Shown here: positions 1 to 5,643 of the stretch, in pieces | How the letters are laid out: every line of letters starts with the position of its first letter | Numbering within the stretch: position 1 is the stretch's first letter | Source of the DNA: a virus | IMG/VR virus record: IMGVR_UViG_3300033153_014439 | Location: 1-44,488 of that record | Direction: 5' to 3' (one strand) | Length of the DNA: 44,488 bases | Program-made: the position numbers and the translations under genes | Notes under the pieces: model-generated | The model's input: the letters and a program-made list of their open reading frames with translations, nothing else | Databases searched by the model: none | What the model was told of the DNA's origin: nothing

Positions 1-83
1 TCGATAATATCCTCGTGGCTGTCTGACCAGTCGAGATAGCGATTGTGGCGCCGAAGCGCGATGCCGCTGAATGACTTACACAT
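1..83 (-). CDS. Partial paralogue of the short protein at 648-953 (5' end only)
   Basis: The gene starts at ATG 83-81 behind a good AGGAGG site that lies in the end of the repeat gene 85-738. It runs off the left edge after 27 codons. The visible residues (MCKSFSGIALRRHNRYLDW, then SDSHEDII) match the N-terminus of the protein at 953-648 almost residue for residue, so this is a second copy of that gene. If the molecule is circular, its 3' part and the start of the second repeat gene lie in sequence missing between the two ends. Function unknown. Confidence 0.75.
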   Translation of the reverse strand, partial: MCKSFSGIALRRHNRYLDWSDSHEDII

Positions 84-84
84 T

Positions 85-738
85 TCACGCCTCCTTGCGG
101 TAATCATGCGCAATACGGGCTGAATCGCGCATGATAGCGATCTTGGCCGAATCGTACATGCGTTCGACGCGAGCCGAATCGCGCATGGTACTGACGCAGG
201 CCGAATCGTACATGGCCTCGATGTGGGTCCAACCGTACATGACGTCGATGTGGGCCGAATCGCACATGCCTTCGACGCGGGCCGAACCGCGCATGATCTT
301 GATGCGGGCCGACTCATACATGCTTTCGACATGGGCCGAATCGTGCATGGCCTCTACGCGGGCCGAATCGCACATGGTGCCGACGTGGGCCGAATCGCGC
401 GTGATAGCGATGTGGGTCGAATTGCGCATGATGTGGATGCGGGCCGAATCGCGCATGGTGCCGATGTAGGCCGAACCGTACATGGCGTTGATGCAGGCCG
501 AATCGTGCATGGCACCGACGCGGGCCGAATCGTACATGCTTTCGACGTGGGCCGAATCGCGCATGGTGCCGATGCGGGCCGAACCGCGCATGGCCTTGAT
601 GCGCGCTGAGCCATACATGCCGATAATGCGGGCGTTGACCGCACATTCTATTTCCGCGCCGTCCGCCAGAATCCAGGGGCCTCCGCCGAGTATCTTGCGC
701 TTGTCCGAGATGATGCAGTGGCTGACGCGTTCGGCCAT
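85..738 (-). CDS. Nonapeptide-repeat protein A, probable beta-solenoid
   Basis: This is a 217-residue protein. After about 40 unique residues (MAERVSHCIISDKRKILGGG then PWILADGAE) it consists of about 19 tandem 9-residue units of the pattern M-[YRHC]-[DGEN]-S-A-[RHCY]-[IV]-x-x, encoded by 27-bp units. It ends in a short tail DYRKEA. A 9-residue period with an alternating small and branched SA-x-I/V core suggests an 18-residue-per-turn beta-roll or solenoid; that is inference. There is no signal peptide, membrane segment or catalytic motif. It overlaps the 3' end of the preceding gene (648-953), and the next gene starts two bases after its stop. A second, frameshifted copy lies at 43799-44488. 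Because 27 is a multiple of 3 and the units lack stops, other frames are also open; this frame is chosen for its unique N-terminus and start and for the matching copy B. Confidence 0.85.
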   Translation of the reverse strand: MAERVSHCIISDKRKILGGGPWILADGAEIECAVNARIIGMYGSARIKAMRGSARIGTMRDSAHVESMYDSARVGAMHDSACINAMYGSAYIGTMRDSARIHIMRNSTHIAITRDSAHVGTMCDSARVEAMHDSAHVESMYESARIKIMRGSARVEGMCDSAHIDVMYGWTHIEAMYDSACVSTMRDSARVERMYDSAKIAIMRDSARIAHDYRKEA

Positions 739-953
739 TTGCGACTCGATTTCAACCTTGCGGTCAGATCGACGCGCAATTCGTATGACGCCGGATCGTC
801 GTAGCGGTCCTCGCGAGGGACATACTTATAGCGAACGATTTTCTCCGGGTCATCGGGCAAATCGAACCACTCGATAATATCCTCGTGGCTGTCGCTCCAG
901 TCGAGATGGCGATTGTGACGTTGCAAGGCAACGCCAGAGAACGGTGCGCCCAT
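648..953 (-). CDS. Short acidic protein preceding repeat protein A
   Basis: Starts at ATG 953 after an AAGGGGGA site. The first 60 residues are well formed (MGAPFSGVALQRHNRHLDW, then acidic DSHEDIIEWFDLPDDPEK). The last 30 residues overlap the start of the repeat gene in another frame and look like accidental coding. The true end may differ: upstream of the repeat gene's ATG 738 the repeat frame is also open (ending RKVEIESQ before the Met), so a frameshift fusing the two genes is possible but unproven. A paralogue starts at 83. No known family recognised. Confidence 0.6.
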   Translation of the reverse strand: MGAPFSGVALQRHNRHLDWSDSHEDIIEWFDLPDDPEKIVRYKYVPREDRYDDPASYELRVDLTARLKSSRKWPNASATASSRTSARYSAEAPGFWRTARK

Positions 954-956
954 TGG

Positions 957-1097
957 TTATCCCCCTTGCCTGAGGAGCCAGTAGACAGCGCCCGTCGCGA
1001 AGAGCGCGAAAAGCGCCGCCGCGAAGAGTATGCCCGCCAGCGTCGAATGGCAGCACGCAACCCGCGCGTTGCGTGCGAGTTTGTCAAGCCGATCCAT
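957..1097 (-). CDS. Small single-span membrane protein (46 aa)
   Basis: ATG 1097 to TAA 957, four bases before the next gene. The protein has a basic N-terminal segment (MDRLDKLARNARVACCHS) followed by a hydrophobic helix of about 20 residues (ILFAAALFALFATGAVYWLL) and a short tail RQGG. The charge pattern predicts N-in, C-out insertion in the inner membrane. It could be a small holin-like or superinfection-related protein, but nothing beyond topology supports a function. Position in a tightly packed leftward operon supports it being real. Confidence 0.6.
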   Translation of the reverse strand: MDRLDKLARNARVACCHSTLAGILFAAALFALFATGAVYWLLRQGG

Positions 1098-1114
1098 CGC
1101 ATATCCCCTTGCTT

Positions 1115-1591
1115 TTACCGGAGGGTTGTCAAGCGCCGCAAACGCTCTTCGCGTATCGTGGCCTCGCGGTCCTGGTCATAGGCATCTGCGAGCGCCATGA
1201 ACCACTTCGGCTCGGTGTCCTCCAAGTATTCGCAGAGCAGCGGCCACCCCTCCACTGCCGCCCATTCGGTGAAGCAGTCGTCAGCCCACTCGTCATCCCT
1301 GCGGTATGGCAGGCAAGCGAGCAGTTCGTCATCCGAGATGGGCAACGGCGTGTTTTTTATGCGCCGCGTGAGCAGTGCCTGGATGTAGCGCCTGATAGGC
1401 GACTGCTGATTCGCGTTGTCCACGCGGTGCCATGTATGCTCGGCGACGTGCTTCATATATTCGCGAATGATCGTGCGCCGCGCTTCGTCATTGTCATCGG
1501 CGAAGACGAGGTACTGTTGAACGCGCCGCGCGTTTTCGGCGCCGACGGATGGGCCGGAATGGTACGGTGCGCCGACGTGGGTCTTAGTCAC
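1115..1591 (-). CDS. Unknown protein, 158 aa
   Basis: Starts at GTG 1591 with a GGAGGTG site 7 nt upstream, overlapping the upstream stop as GTGA, so the two genes are probably translationally coupled. The protein is soluble and mixed charge, predicted mostly helical, with an acidic Trp-rich stretch (DDEWADDCFTEWAAVEGW) and a basic C-terminus. No recognised domain. Likely transcribed from the promoter at 1991-2019. Confidence 0.7.
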   Translation of the reverse strand: MTKTHVGAPYHSGPSVGAENARRVQQYLVFADDNDEARRTIIREYMKHVAEHTWHRVDNANQQSPIRRYIQALLTRRIKNTPLPISDDELLACLPYRRDDEWADDCFTEWAAVEGWPLLCEYLEDTEPKWFMALADAYDQDREATIREERLRRLTTLR

Positions 1592-1818
1592 TGGGAATCA
1601 CCTCCTTGCGCTTCCTCCGCGAACCAGGCTTCCAGTTCGCGGGCGGTTGGCACGCGCTCTGCCACGAGCATATGGTCAGGCAGAAACTCAAGCGGTTGGC
1701 GGGCAAAGCGCACGTACCACGGCTCTTCTATGCGCGCCTCGCACTCGTCGATGATGTCGCCCGTTTTGCGTATTAATGCCCTGATGTCGCGCAGAAGTCG
1801 GTCAAGCGGATTCTTCAT
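1588..1818 (-). CDS. Unknown small helical protein, 76 aa
   Basis: First gene downstream of the leftward promoter at 1991-2019. ATG 1818 follows a GGGGGTACGGG site. The N-terminal half is amphipathic and basic (MKNPLDRLLRDIRALIRK), the C-terminal half acidic. It ends in the GTGA overlap with the next gene. No family recognised; small phage accessory protein. Confidence 0.65.
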   Translation of the reverse strand: MKNPLDRLLRDIRALIRKTGDIIDECEARIEEPWYVRFARQPLEFLPDHMLVAERVPTARELEAWFAEEAQGGDSQ

Positions 1819-1990
1819 CCCGTACCCCCTTTTCGTGCGGGGGCGGCGTCGGCCACACCGCCCCCGCGGCCAGCATGCTCGGGAACGCCCCGAGACGGAG
1901 GAAACCCCTTTCGTTGATTTGCGCTTATGACTTTCGAAAGAGCAAAAAAAAGTACGTGGTCGAAACTAAGATACATTATACGACTATCCC

Positions 1991-2019
1991 AGCATATACC
2001 CGTCAGAAGCGCTTGTCAA
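1991..2019 (-). promoter_or_regulatory. Sigma70-type leftward promoter
   Basis: On the minus strand a perfect -35 box TTGACA (2019-2014) is followed by a 17-nt spacer and a -10 box TATGCT (1996-1991). It sits in the 235-nt gap between 2054 and 1818 and points at the genes 1818 to 85. A second TATAAT at 1980-1975 lacks a good -35 partner. The rest of this AT-richer gap shows no gene. A host vegetative sigma factor could read it, which fits early transcription. Confidence 0.7.
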
Positions 2020-2053
2020 GCACAAAAACCGTCAAAAGCGCAAATAAAGGAAA

Positions 2054-2518
2054 CTATTTTGCCGCATCTGCGCTTGTATCCTCGTTGAAGACGGCGGCCT
2101 GGCTGCGCATCATGTTGAGAAACTTCGCGATCATTTCTGGCGACGGCAAGCGCTCACCTTGCGGCATCGCACCCGCCGGTAATGCGCTCATATCCGGCGG
2201 CTTGTCGCGCTCGCGCTCGCGTGCTTGCGCCGCATGGTCGCGCTTCCAGGACTCCCAAGCGCGGTACAGGTCGTTCAGGCTGAAGCGATGGGTGCGCGGT
2301 GTCGGCTCATAGCGTGGCAGAATTCCCTGTTTAACCCACCGCCGCAACGTTGGTGCGGAGATGTGGAGAAACTTGCAGGCCGTTTTGGTGTCAACGAACG
2401 CATCGGGGACGTAGTGAAAGACCCCGTTTTTTTCCTGCACGATCCAGGCCCCCTTGTACTTGGCAATGGCGGCGCAACGTAAGCGCCGCATGCCTACCAT
2501 GACTTCGCATTCGAGCAT
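2054..2518 (-). CDS. MerR/excisionase-type helix-turn-helix protein
   Basis: This is a 154-residue protein with a central winged-helix-like DNA-binding segment at about residues 40-85: VDTKTACKFLHISAPTLRRW, then VKQGILP and THRFSLNDLYRAW. That is the layout of MerR-family or excisionase (helix_turn_helix_17-like) domains, where the helix reads DNA and the R-F-S turn forms the wing. A charged helical C-terminus (RERERDKPPD onward) may serve for oligomerisation. The start at ATG 2518 has a modest TAGGA site. It lies immediately upstream of the promoter at 1991-2019 and downstream of the GH10 gene, so it may regulate this accessory segment. It could also be a packaging or recombination directionality protein; a regulator is the simplest reading. 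Confidence 0.6.
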   Translation of the reverse strand: MLECEVMVGMRRLRCAAIAKYKGAWIVQEKNGVFHYVPDAFVDTKTACKFLHISAPTLRRWVKQGILPRYEPTPRTHRFSLNDLYRAWESWKRDHAAQARERERDKPPDMSALPAGAMPQGERLPSPEMIAKFLNMMRSQAAVFNEDTSADAAK

Positions 2519-2568
2519 TATTCAATCCTACCACTTCCGTGGCCCCTCCTAGTTTTCCCTGTCTACCA

Positions 2569-2589
2569 CTTGACGGGGCGCCCGTCAAG
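2569..2589. other. Perfect 9-bp stem-loop
   Basis: CTTGACGGG, loop GCG, CCCGTCAAG lies between the GH10 gene (ends 2609) and the HTH gene (starts 2518). There is no T-run, so it is not a classical intrinsic terminator. It could be an operator for the neighbouring DNA-binding protein or an mRNA stabilising hairpin. The word CTACCACTT occurs twice nearby (2528-2536 and 2563-2571). Confidence 0.5.
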
Positions 2590-2608
2590 GATGTGGTCGC
2601 CCATTTTT

Positions 2609-3637
2609 CTATGTTTTTTCAAAAAGTTGGCGCCACGCCGGTTTTGCACGTAACCGGGCGTCCGTCAAGCCGCCGCGGGGCATGACCGGCCAGACCGCCG
2701 CGTCGGTCAGCGTCCAGAACGTGATGCTGGTAGCGGCGGGATGGGCGCGGACGATTGCCAGCATGTCGCGATAGGCGAGAGCCTGGGCGGTTTCCGTCCA
2801 TGTTCCGAACGGCGCCAGGCCGAGCGTGGCACGCTCCCATTCCCGGCGATTACCGATGATGACCGGGCTGCCGTCACTGCGGAAGATATTTTCGGTGATG
2901 TGCGCCTGCAAGCCGGCGGCCTCGATTTCGTACAGCGTGCGTTCGACCTCTTCGCGCGTGTACCATCGGTGCCCGTGCGCCTGAACGCCTATCGTGTCTG
3001 CGCCGACAGCGCGTGCGTAATCGACAAGCGCACCCAAACAGCATCTGTCCGACTGGCCTTGTGGCGAATGGATTACGTCCCATTCGTTCACGGCGATTGC
3101 CGCGCCTGGCGTCAGTTCGCGCGCCGCTGCCACCATTTCGGCCACCAGCGTCGCCGGCTGCGCGAAATGAATCGGCTCATTCACTATATCCCAGGCGTAG
3201 GCTATATCGCCGAATTCGCGTGCGAGTTCTTCCACGTAGCCCACGGCCTTGTCACGCGGCGTTGCGCCCTGGGGGACACCCCAAAGCGGCGTGTGCAGGC
3301 GCAGCCGCTTGCGATACTCGCGGCAGTAGTTGGCTATGGCGTGCGCGTCGGCGGGGTTCGCATTGTAGTCGCGCCATTTAAGCGCATTACAGGGCGTAAT
3401 AGTATCGAACGCCAAAAGTCGCGGCCAAAGTGCGGGAAAAAGGTCGGTGCGGGATGGTGACGGGCACCCGCAGCCGATGAGCGTCTGGCCCGGGCGCGCC
3501 TGCTCGCGCAGGAGCGCCAGGGCCTCGGTATCAAGAGCCAGCGGATGCGCAGGGGGCGCATGGCGAGGCCACAGTCGCCCAAGTGCCCCCGCGCCGCATG
3601 CCGCAGCGCCGGTTGCCAGAAATTCGCGACGGTTCAT
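2609..3637 (-). CDS. GH10 family glycoside hydrolase (endo-xylanase-like) with Tat signal
   Basis: This is a 342-residue protein. Residues 1-20 (MNRREFLATGAAACGAGALG) form a twin-arginine signal, so the enzyme should be exported folded to the periplasm or beyond. The rest is a TIM barrel with GH10 hallmarks in order: NALKW (84-88, compare NEMKW), RLHTPLWG (113-120), the acid/base motif WDIVNEP (149-155, Glu154), IGVQAHGH (216-223), the nucleophile region ITENIF (247-252, Glu249, normally ITELD) and TFWTLTDAAVW (306-316). GH10 enzymes hydrolyse beta-1,4-xylan by a retaining mechanism. Length fits a single catalytic domain. Start ATG 3637 overlaps the upstream stop as ATGA. Such an enzyme is unusual in a phage leftward operon; substrate is inferred from family only and might be a host or environmental polysaccharide. 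Confidence 0.85.
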   Translation of the reverse strand: MNRREFLATGAAACGAGALGRLWPRHAPPAHPLALDTEALALLREQARPGQTLIGCGCPSPSRTDLFPALWPRLLAFDTITPCNALKWRDYNANPADAHAIANYCREYRKRLRLHTPLWGVPQGATPRDKAVGYVEELAREFGDIAYAWDIVNEPIHFAQPATLVAEMVAAARELTPGAAIAVNEWDVIHSPQGQSDRCCLGALVDYARAVGADTIGVQAHGHRWYTREEVERTLYEIEAAGLQAHITENIFRSDGSPVIIGNRREWERATLGLAPFGTWTETAQALAYRDMLAIVRAHPAATSITFWTLTDAAVWPVMPRGGLTDARLRAKPAWRQLFEKT

Positions 3638-3828
3638 GGTGCAAGCCCCTTGTGCTGTTGCCACTGCCGAAACGCGCCAGCCATGTACATATCGACCTGG
3701 CGTTTGCTATAGCCGATCTGGCGAAGTTTGATGGCGAATTCAGCCATTGTCGGCCGGTTGCCGTGCCTGTCCATCGGCCCTGGGCTGCCATAGAAGAGTT
3801 CAATGGTCGTGGGTTGTCGCGTCCCCAT
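3634..3828 (-). CDS. Unknown 64-aa protein upstream of the GH10 gene
   Basis: ATG 3828 has a GGGAGG site. The sequence MGTRQPTTIELFYGSPGPMD is followed by a helical region ending in a basic tail; YSKRQVDMYMAGAFRQW suggests a short helix pair. The stop overlaps the GH10 start (ATGA), so the two are probably coupled. No family recognised. Confidence 0.6.
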   Translation of the reverse strand: MGTRQPTTIELFYGSPGPMDRHGNRPTMAEFAIKLRQIGYSKRQVDMYMAGAFRQWQQHKGLAP

Positions 3829-3865
3829 ATTATGACCTCCCTGCGCTTGGGGCAAGTTCAAAATC

Positions 3866-4117
3866 TCAAGTCGCATGCGGGTCTGCGCCGTCGGCTATTA
3901 AATCCAAGGGCGCGATGTCCAGAACTTCGCATATCCGCAAAATATCCCGCTTGCGGTGTGGGGCAATGACGCTATGCCCGCGACACCAGAGGGATACGGT
4001 CACCCGCGACACGCCGACGGCCTCCGCGAACGTGCGTTGCGTATGTCCGCGCGCGGCGATCCAGAAGCGCAATTTGTCCGGGGCGATGGGCGCGGGCATG
4101 TAGTAGGGTTCAGTCAT
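3866..4117 (-). CDS. XRE/Cro-type helix-turn-helix regulator (83 aa)
   Basis: A small DNA-binding protein. After MTEPYYMPAPIAPDK comes a classic lambda-repressor-like fold at about residues 15-75: the segment GHTQRTFAEAVGVSRVTVSL carries helix 2, turn and recognition helix, then CEVLDIAPLDLI closes the bundle. Start ATG 4117 overlaps the upstream stop as ATGA. It lies in the leftward operon about 1 kb from the divergent regulatory region (5041-5277), whose inverted repeats are plausible operators. It could be a Cro-like early repressor. Confidence 0.75.
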   Translation of the reverse strand: MTEPYYMPAPIAPDKLRFWIAARGHTQRTFAEAVGVSRVTVSLWCRGHSVIAPHRKRDILRICEVLDIAPLDLIADGADPHAT

Positions 4118-4266
4118 TTTATGCACTCCCGCATGGCTTTTGCCAGACGCCGAGCCGCCGCCTCGTTTTTGCAGCGCAACCAGGCCAAGGTGCCGTCGAG
4201 TGGAAACTCGACGTACCAGCGGCCTTGCTCGTCCTGTTCGGCGCTGATGTTCACGGGCTTTGCCAT
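4114..4266 (-). CDS. Small 50-aa protein downstream of hammerhead ribozyme 1
   Basis: ATG 4266 with an AGGAGGTGAGAA leader; the stop overlaps the next start as ATGA. The protein (MAKPVNISAEQDEQGRWYVE...LAWLRCKNEAAARRLAKAM) resembles small phage proteins made of a beta-hairpin followed by a helix, of the kind that convert a cofactor- or ligand-like strand pair into a dimer; no named family recognised. The ribozyme at 4310-4373 ends about 44 nt upstream of the start, so the translated mRNA may begin at its cleavage site (4343). Confidence 0.6.
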   Translation of the reverse strand: MAKPVNISAEQDEQGRWYVEFPLDGTLAWLRCKNEAAARRLAKAMRECIK

Positions 4267-4309
4267 TTCTCACCTCCTGCTGCTTATGCGGCTGCCATGT
4301 GTTCGGCCT

Positions 4310-4373
4310 CGCCTCATCAGCGGGCGGTCGGCCGGGCCGCCCGGACGGGAACCTTCCGGCCCCCGTTTCGGCG
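4310..4373 (-). ncRNA. Type II hammerhead ribozyme, copy 1
   Basis: Read on the minus strand: stem II 5' arm CGCC, core GAAAC, stem III GGGGGCC-GGAA-GGUUCCC, cleavage triplet GUC (4346-4344), stem I CGGGCGG / 9-nt loop / CCGCCCG (4343-4321), core CUGAUGA (4320-4314), stem II 3' arm GGCG. Every invariant hammerhead nucleotide is present (CUGAUGA, GAAA with A15.1-U16.1, H17=C). The open stem is II, hence type II. Predicted cut is between 4344 and 4343. It lies between the 69-aa gene and the 50-aa gene. Stem II is only 4 bp. Stem III is capped by a GNRA loop. Established family: self-cleaving hammerhead RNAs; the assignment here rests on direct reading. Confidence 0.88.
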
Positions 4374-4400
4374 CGCGCTTCCTCAGTTCCGCCCTTGCAG

Positions 4401-4610
4401 TCAGGCGCCGAAATATTCGAGGACATTCCGCGCAGCCGTGCACTGGAAACTGCCCGCGGCACTCGCCGGGGCATTCCGCAGCCACGCGCGCGCCTGTCGC
4501 TCCGACAACCATATGTAATCGGCCGAGTGGTCGTCTGTCTCGATCGCCTCATAGGCGATCTGCCCCGCGCGCGTGCACTGTTGCGCATATACCGGGACTT
4601 CGGTTGCCAT
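4401..4610 (-). CDS. 69-aa protein encoded between two hammerhead ribozymes
   Basis: ATG 4610 follows a GGCAGGAGG site. The protein (MATEVPVYAQQCTRAGQIAY then EAIETDDHSADYIWLSERQA) is acidic and ends VLEYFGA. Nothing in it matches a family I recognise. It is the only gene inside the 343-nt RNA (4686-4344) that the two flanking ribozymes would release, so its mRNA should have a 5'-hydroxyl and a cyclic-phosphate 3' end, or might be ligated into a circle. That would set its expression apart from its neighbours. Confidence 0.65.
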   Translation of the reverse strand: MATEVPVYAQQCTRAGQIAYEAIETDDHSADYIWLSERQARAWLRNAPASAAGSFQCTAARNVLEYFGA

Positions 4611-4653
4611 TTCTGCCTCCTGCCGCTCATGCGGCTGTTGGGTTTTCGGCCTC

Positions 4654-4715
4654 GCCTCATCAGCGGGCGGTCCGCCAGGCCGCCCGGACGGGGACCTTCT
4701 GGCCCCCGTTTCGGC
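4654..4715 (-). ncRNA. Type II hammerhead ribozyme, copy 2
   Basis: Minus-strand reading: stem II 5' arm GCC (4715-4713), core GAAAC (4712-4708), stem III GGGGGCC-AGAA-GGUCCCC, cleavage triplet GUC (4689-4687), stem I CGGGCGG / CCUGGCGGA / CCGCCCG (4686-4664), core CUGAUGA (4663-4657), stem II 3' arm GGC. All core nucleotides are conserved. Compared with copy 1, changes fall only in the stem I loop (2), the stem III loop (1) and a C-to-U that keeps pairing as G-U, as expected of a functional RNA. The predicted cut is between 4687 and 4686. The TGA TGA inside CUGAUGA also forms the stop of the open frame at 4660-5040. The sequence similarity between the copies continues into the following leader up to the next start codon. 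Confidence 0.9.
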
Positions 4716-5040
4716 TAGATCTCATCGACGAGCCAGCGCTCGCTGAACCGCCTTTCCGCCGACTGAACCAGTCTTTTGCCAGAGCACTCCACGCGCACTT
4801 ATAGTGCATCAGGATATATCGACGACGTTTCGGATGGTACTGACCCCGATTCCCGTCTTCAACAGTGATGGGCTTCCCACAGACCGCGCAATTAGGACGA
4901 TGGAACTTGATGCCTTTGTCGGTAAGGCAAAAAAATTGCACCGTGCGCCTGCGGCCATAAAATTTGCGCATGCTGCTCAAGCGGTCGAAGGCATCATATC
5001 CACCCTGACTTTTATTCAAGTGCTTTAAGTTCCGGCGCAT
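4660..5040 (-). CDS. Small zinc-finger-like protein, probably frameshifted near its end
   Basis: First leftward gene after the divergent region. ATG 5040 has an AGGAGGAGG site. It is very basic (MRRNLKHLNKSQGGYDAFDR) with a probable metal site CAVCG ... HYKCAW, reminiscent of a treble-clef or zinc-ribbon fold. In the open frame the protein has 126 residues, but the last 35 are low-complexity and run through ribozyme 2. At the run GCAAAAG (4777-4774) a -1 shift would instead give AKRLVQSAERRFSERWLVDE-I and stop at TAG 4717-4715, exactly where the ribozyme begins. Either a base is missing in the sequence or the gene uses a frameshift. Function unknown; DNA- or RNA-binding is likely. Confidence 0.65.
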   Translation of the reverse strand: MRRNLKHLNKSQGGYDAFDRLSSMRKFYGRRRTVQFFCLTDKGIKFHRPNCAVCGKPITVEDGNRGQYHPKRRRYILMHYKCAWSALAKDWFSRRKGGSASAGSSMRSSRNGGQKVPVRAAWRTAR

Positions 5041-5106
5041 TTTGCCTCCTCCTGCCCTTGGGGGCTTGTGTGCGGGCAGCCAGCGCGATGCCAGGCCAAC
5101 GCGCAC

Positions 5107-5135
5107 ATTGTAGTGCGAATGCAAAGGAATGGCAA
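5107..5135 (-). promoter_or_regulatory. Leftward sigma70-type promoter of the early operon
   Basis: Minus strand: -35 TTGCCA (5135-5130), spacer 17 nt, -10 TACAAT (5112-5107), each one base off consensus. It fires toward the gene at 5040, with a leader of roughly 55 nt. A further -10-like TATACT lies upstream at 5147-5142 with a weak TTGAAA (5168-5163) 15 nt away, possibly a second start. Confidence 0.65.
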
Positions 5136-5157
5136 GAGAAAAGTATAAAAGTGGCCG

Positions 5158-5205
5158 ACTTTTTTCAAAAAGTGCGGATTTTCCGGATTTTTTTCGCAAA
5201 ATCCG
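5158..5205. promoter_or_regulatory. Nested inverted repeats in the divergent control region
   Basis: Two palindromes sit upstream of the leftward promoter: ACTTTTT-TC-AAAAAGT (5158-5173) and CGGATTTT-TTTCGC-AAAATCCG (5184-5205), the latter preceded by another direct copy of CGGATTTT (5175-5182). They are good candidates for operators of the HTH protein at 3866-4117, or a terminator stopping transcription through the divide. The remainder of 5041-5277 holds no gene; no convincing rightward promoter box was found. Confidence 0.5.
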
Positions 5206-5277
5206 TCGGCCTCGATGCGTTTATCTATAGTAGATTGCGCGAATGCGTGCAGCGCTTACGTGGCAACAGCGGATATC

Positions 5278-5643
5278 ATGGCTAAGCCCCGCAGCCCCAA
5301 GAACTTGCGCGTGGCGGTGCAAGGGGCGCGGGCGCGCGAGAGGCGCGACGAGAGGTTGCTCGCGGCATATCGCGCGCGATGCGTGCGTGCACGCTGGCGC
5401 ACATCGCGCGAGCGCGCGAGCGCGCGGCGTGCGCGAGTGCGCGGGGGGTGCGGGGGTGCTTGGAGTGCGGCGGGGGACGGGGGATGGAATCTACCCTGCG
5501 CTTTCACGCGGCCGGGGAAATCGCGTGGAATCCTACGCTGCGATAACGGGGTTCCCGCTGCAAATTGCGTGCCGGAATCCGACAGCGAAAATCGTGCCAA
5601 AAACGGTGCAGAGACATGCCCAAGAAACTCCACGAAGCGTTGA
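5278..5643 (+). CDS. Possible arginine-rich protein opening the rightward block
   Basis: ATG 5278 starts a 121-codon frame. The first 35 residues (MAKPRSPKNLRVAVQGARAR then ERRDERLLAAYRAR) look like a real basic helical protein. The following part is encoded by an extremely CG-rich run (5395-5480, many alternating CG) and reads as low-complexity Arg/Gly, so either the gene ends differently or this part is non-coding or structured RNA. The start has no clear ribosome site. Low confidence. Confidence 0.35.
   Translation: MAKPRSPKNLRVAVQGARARERRDERLLAAYRARCVRARWRTSRERASARRARVRGGCGGAWSAAGDGGWNLPCAFTRPGKSRGILRCDNGVPAANCVPESDSENRAKNGAETCPRNSTKR

Noticed and set aside
131-646. Several long open frames on both strands across the repeat region, and the same near 43886-44409
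   Set aside because: The 27-bp unit keeps all frames open; only the minus-strand frame with the unique N-terminus fits both copies.
85-738. CRISPR-like array (short regularly spaced repeats)
   Set aside because: Units are contiguous, vary by substitution, have no constant repeat with unique spacers, and encode a protein.
1073-1930. 285-codon plus-strand frame
   Set aside because: Lies opposite three coupled minus genes and a leftward promoter; composition typical of a shadow.
4270-4512. 80-codon minus-strand frame through ribozyme 1
   Set aside because: Overlaps the 69-aa gene and the ribozyme; the RNA structure explains the conservation better.
4650-4715. Ribozyme core read as a hairpin GGC-GAG-GCC followed by GAAA (stem II closed)
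   Set aside because: In that reading stem III does not pair; the GAAAC upstream of stem III gives a full type II fold instead.
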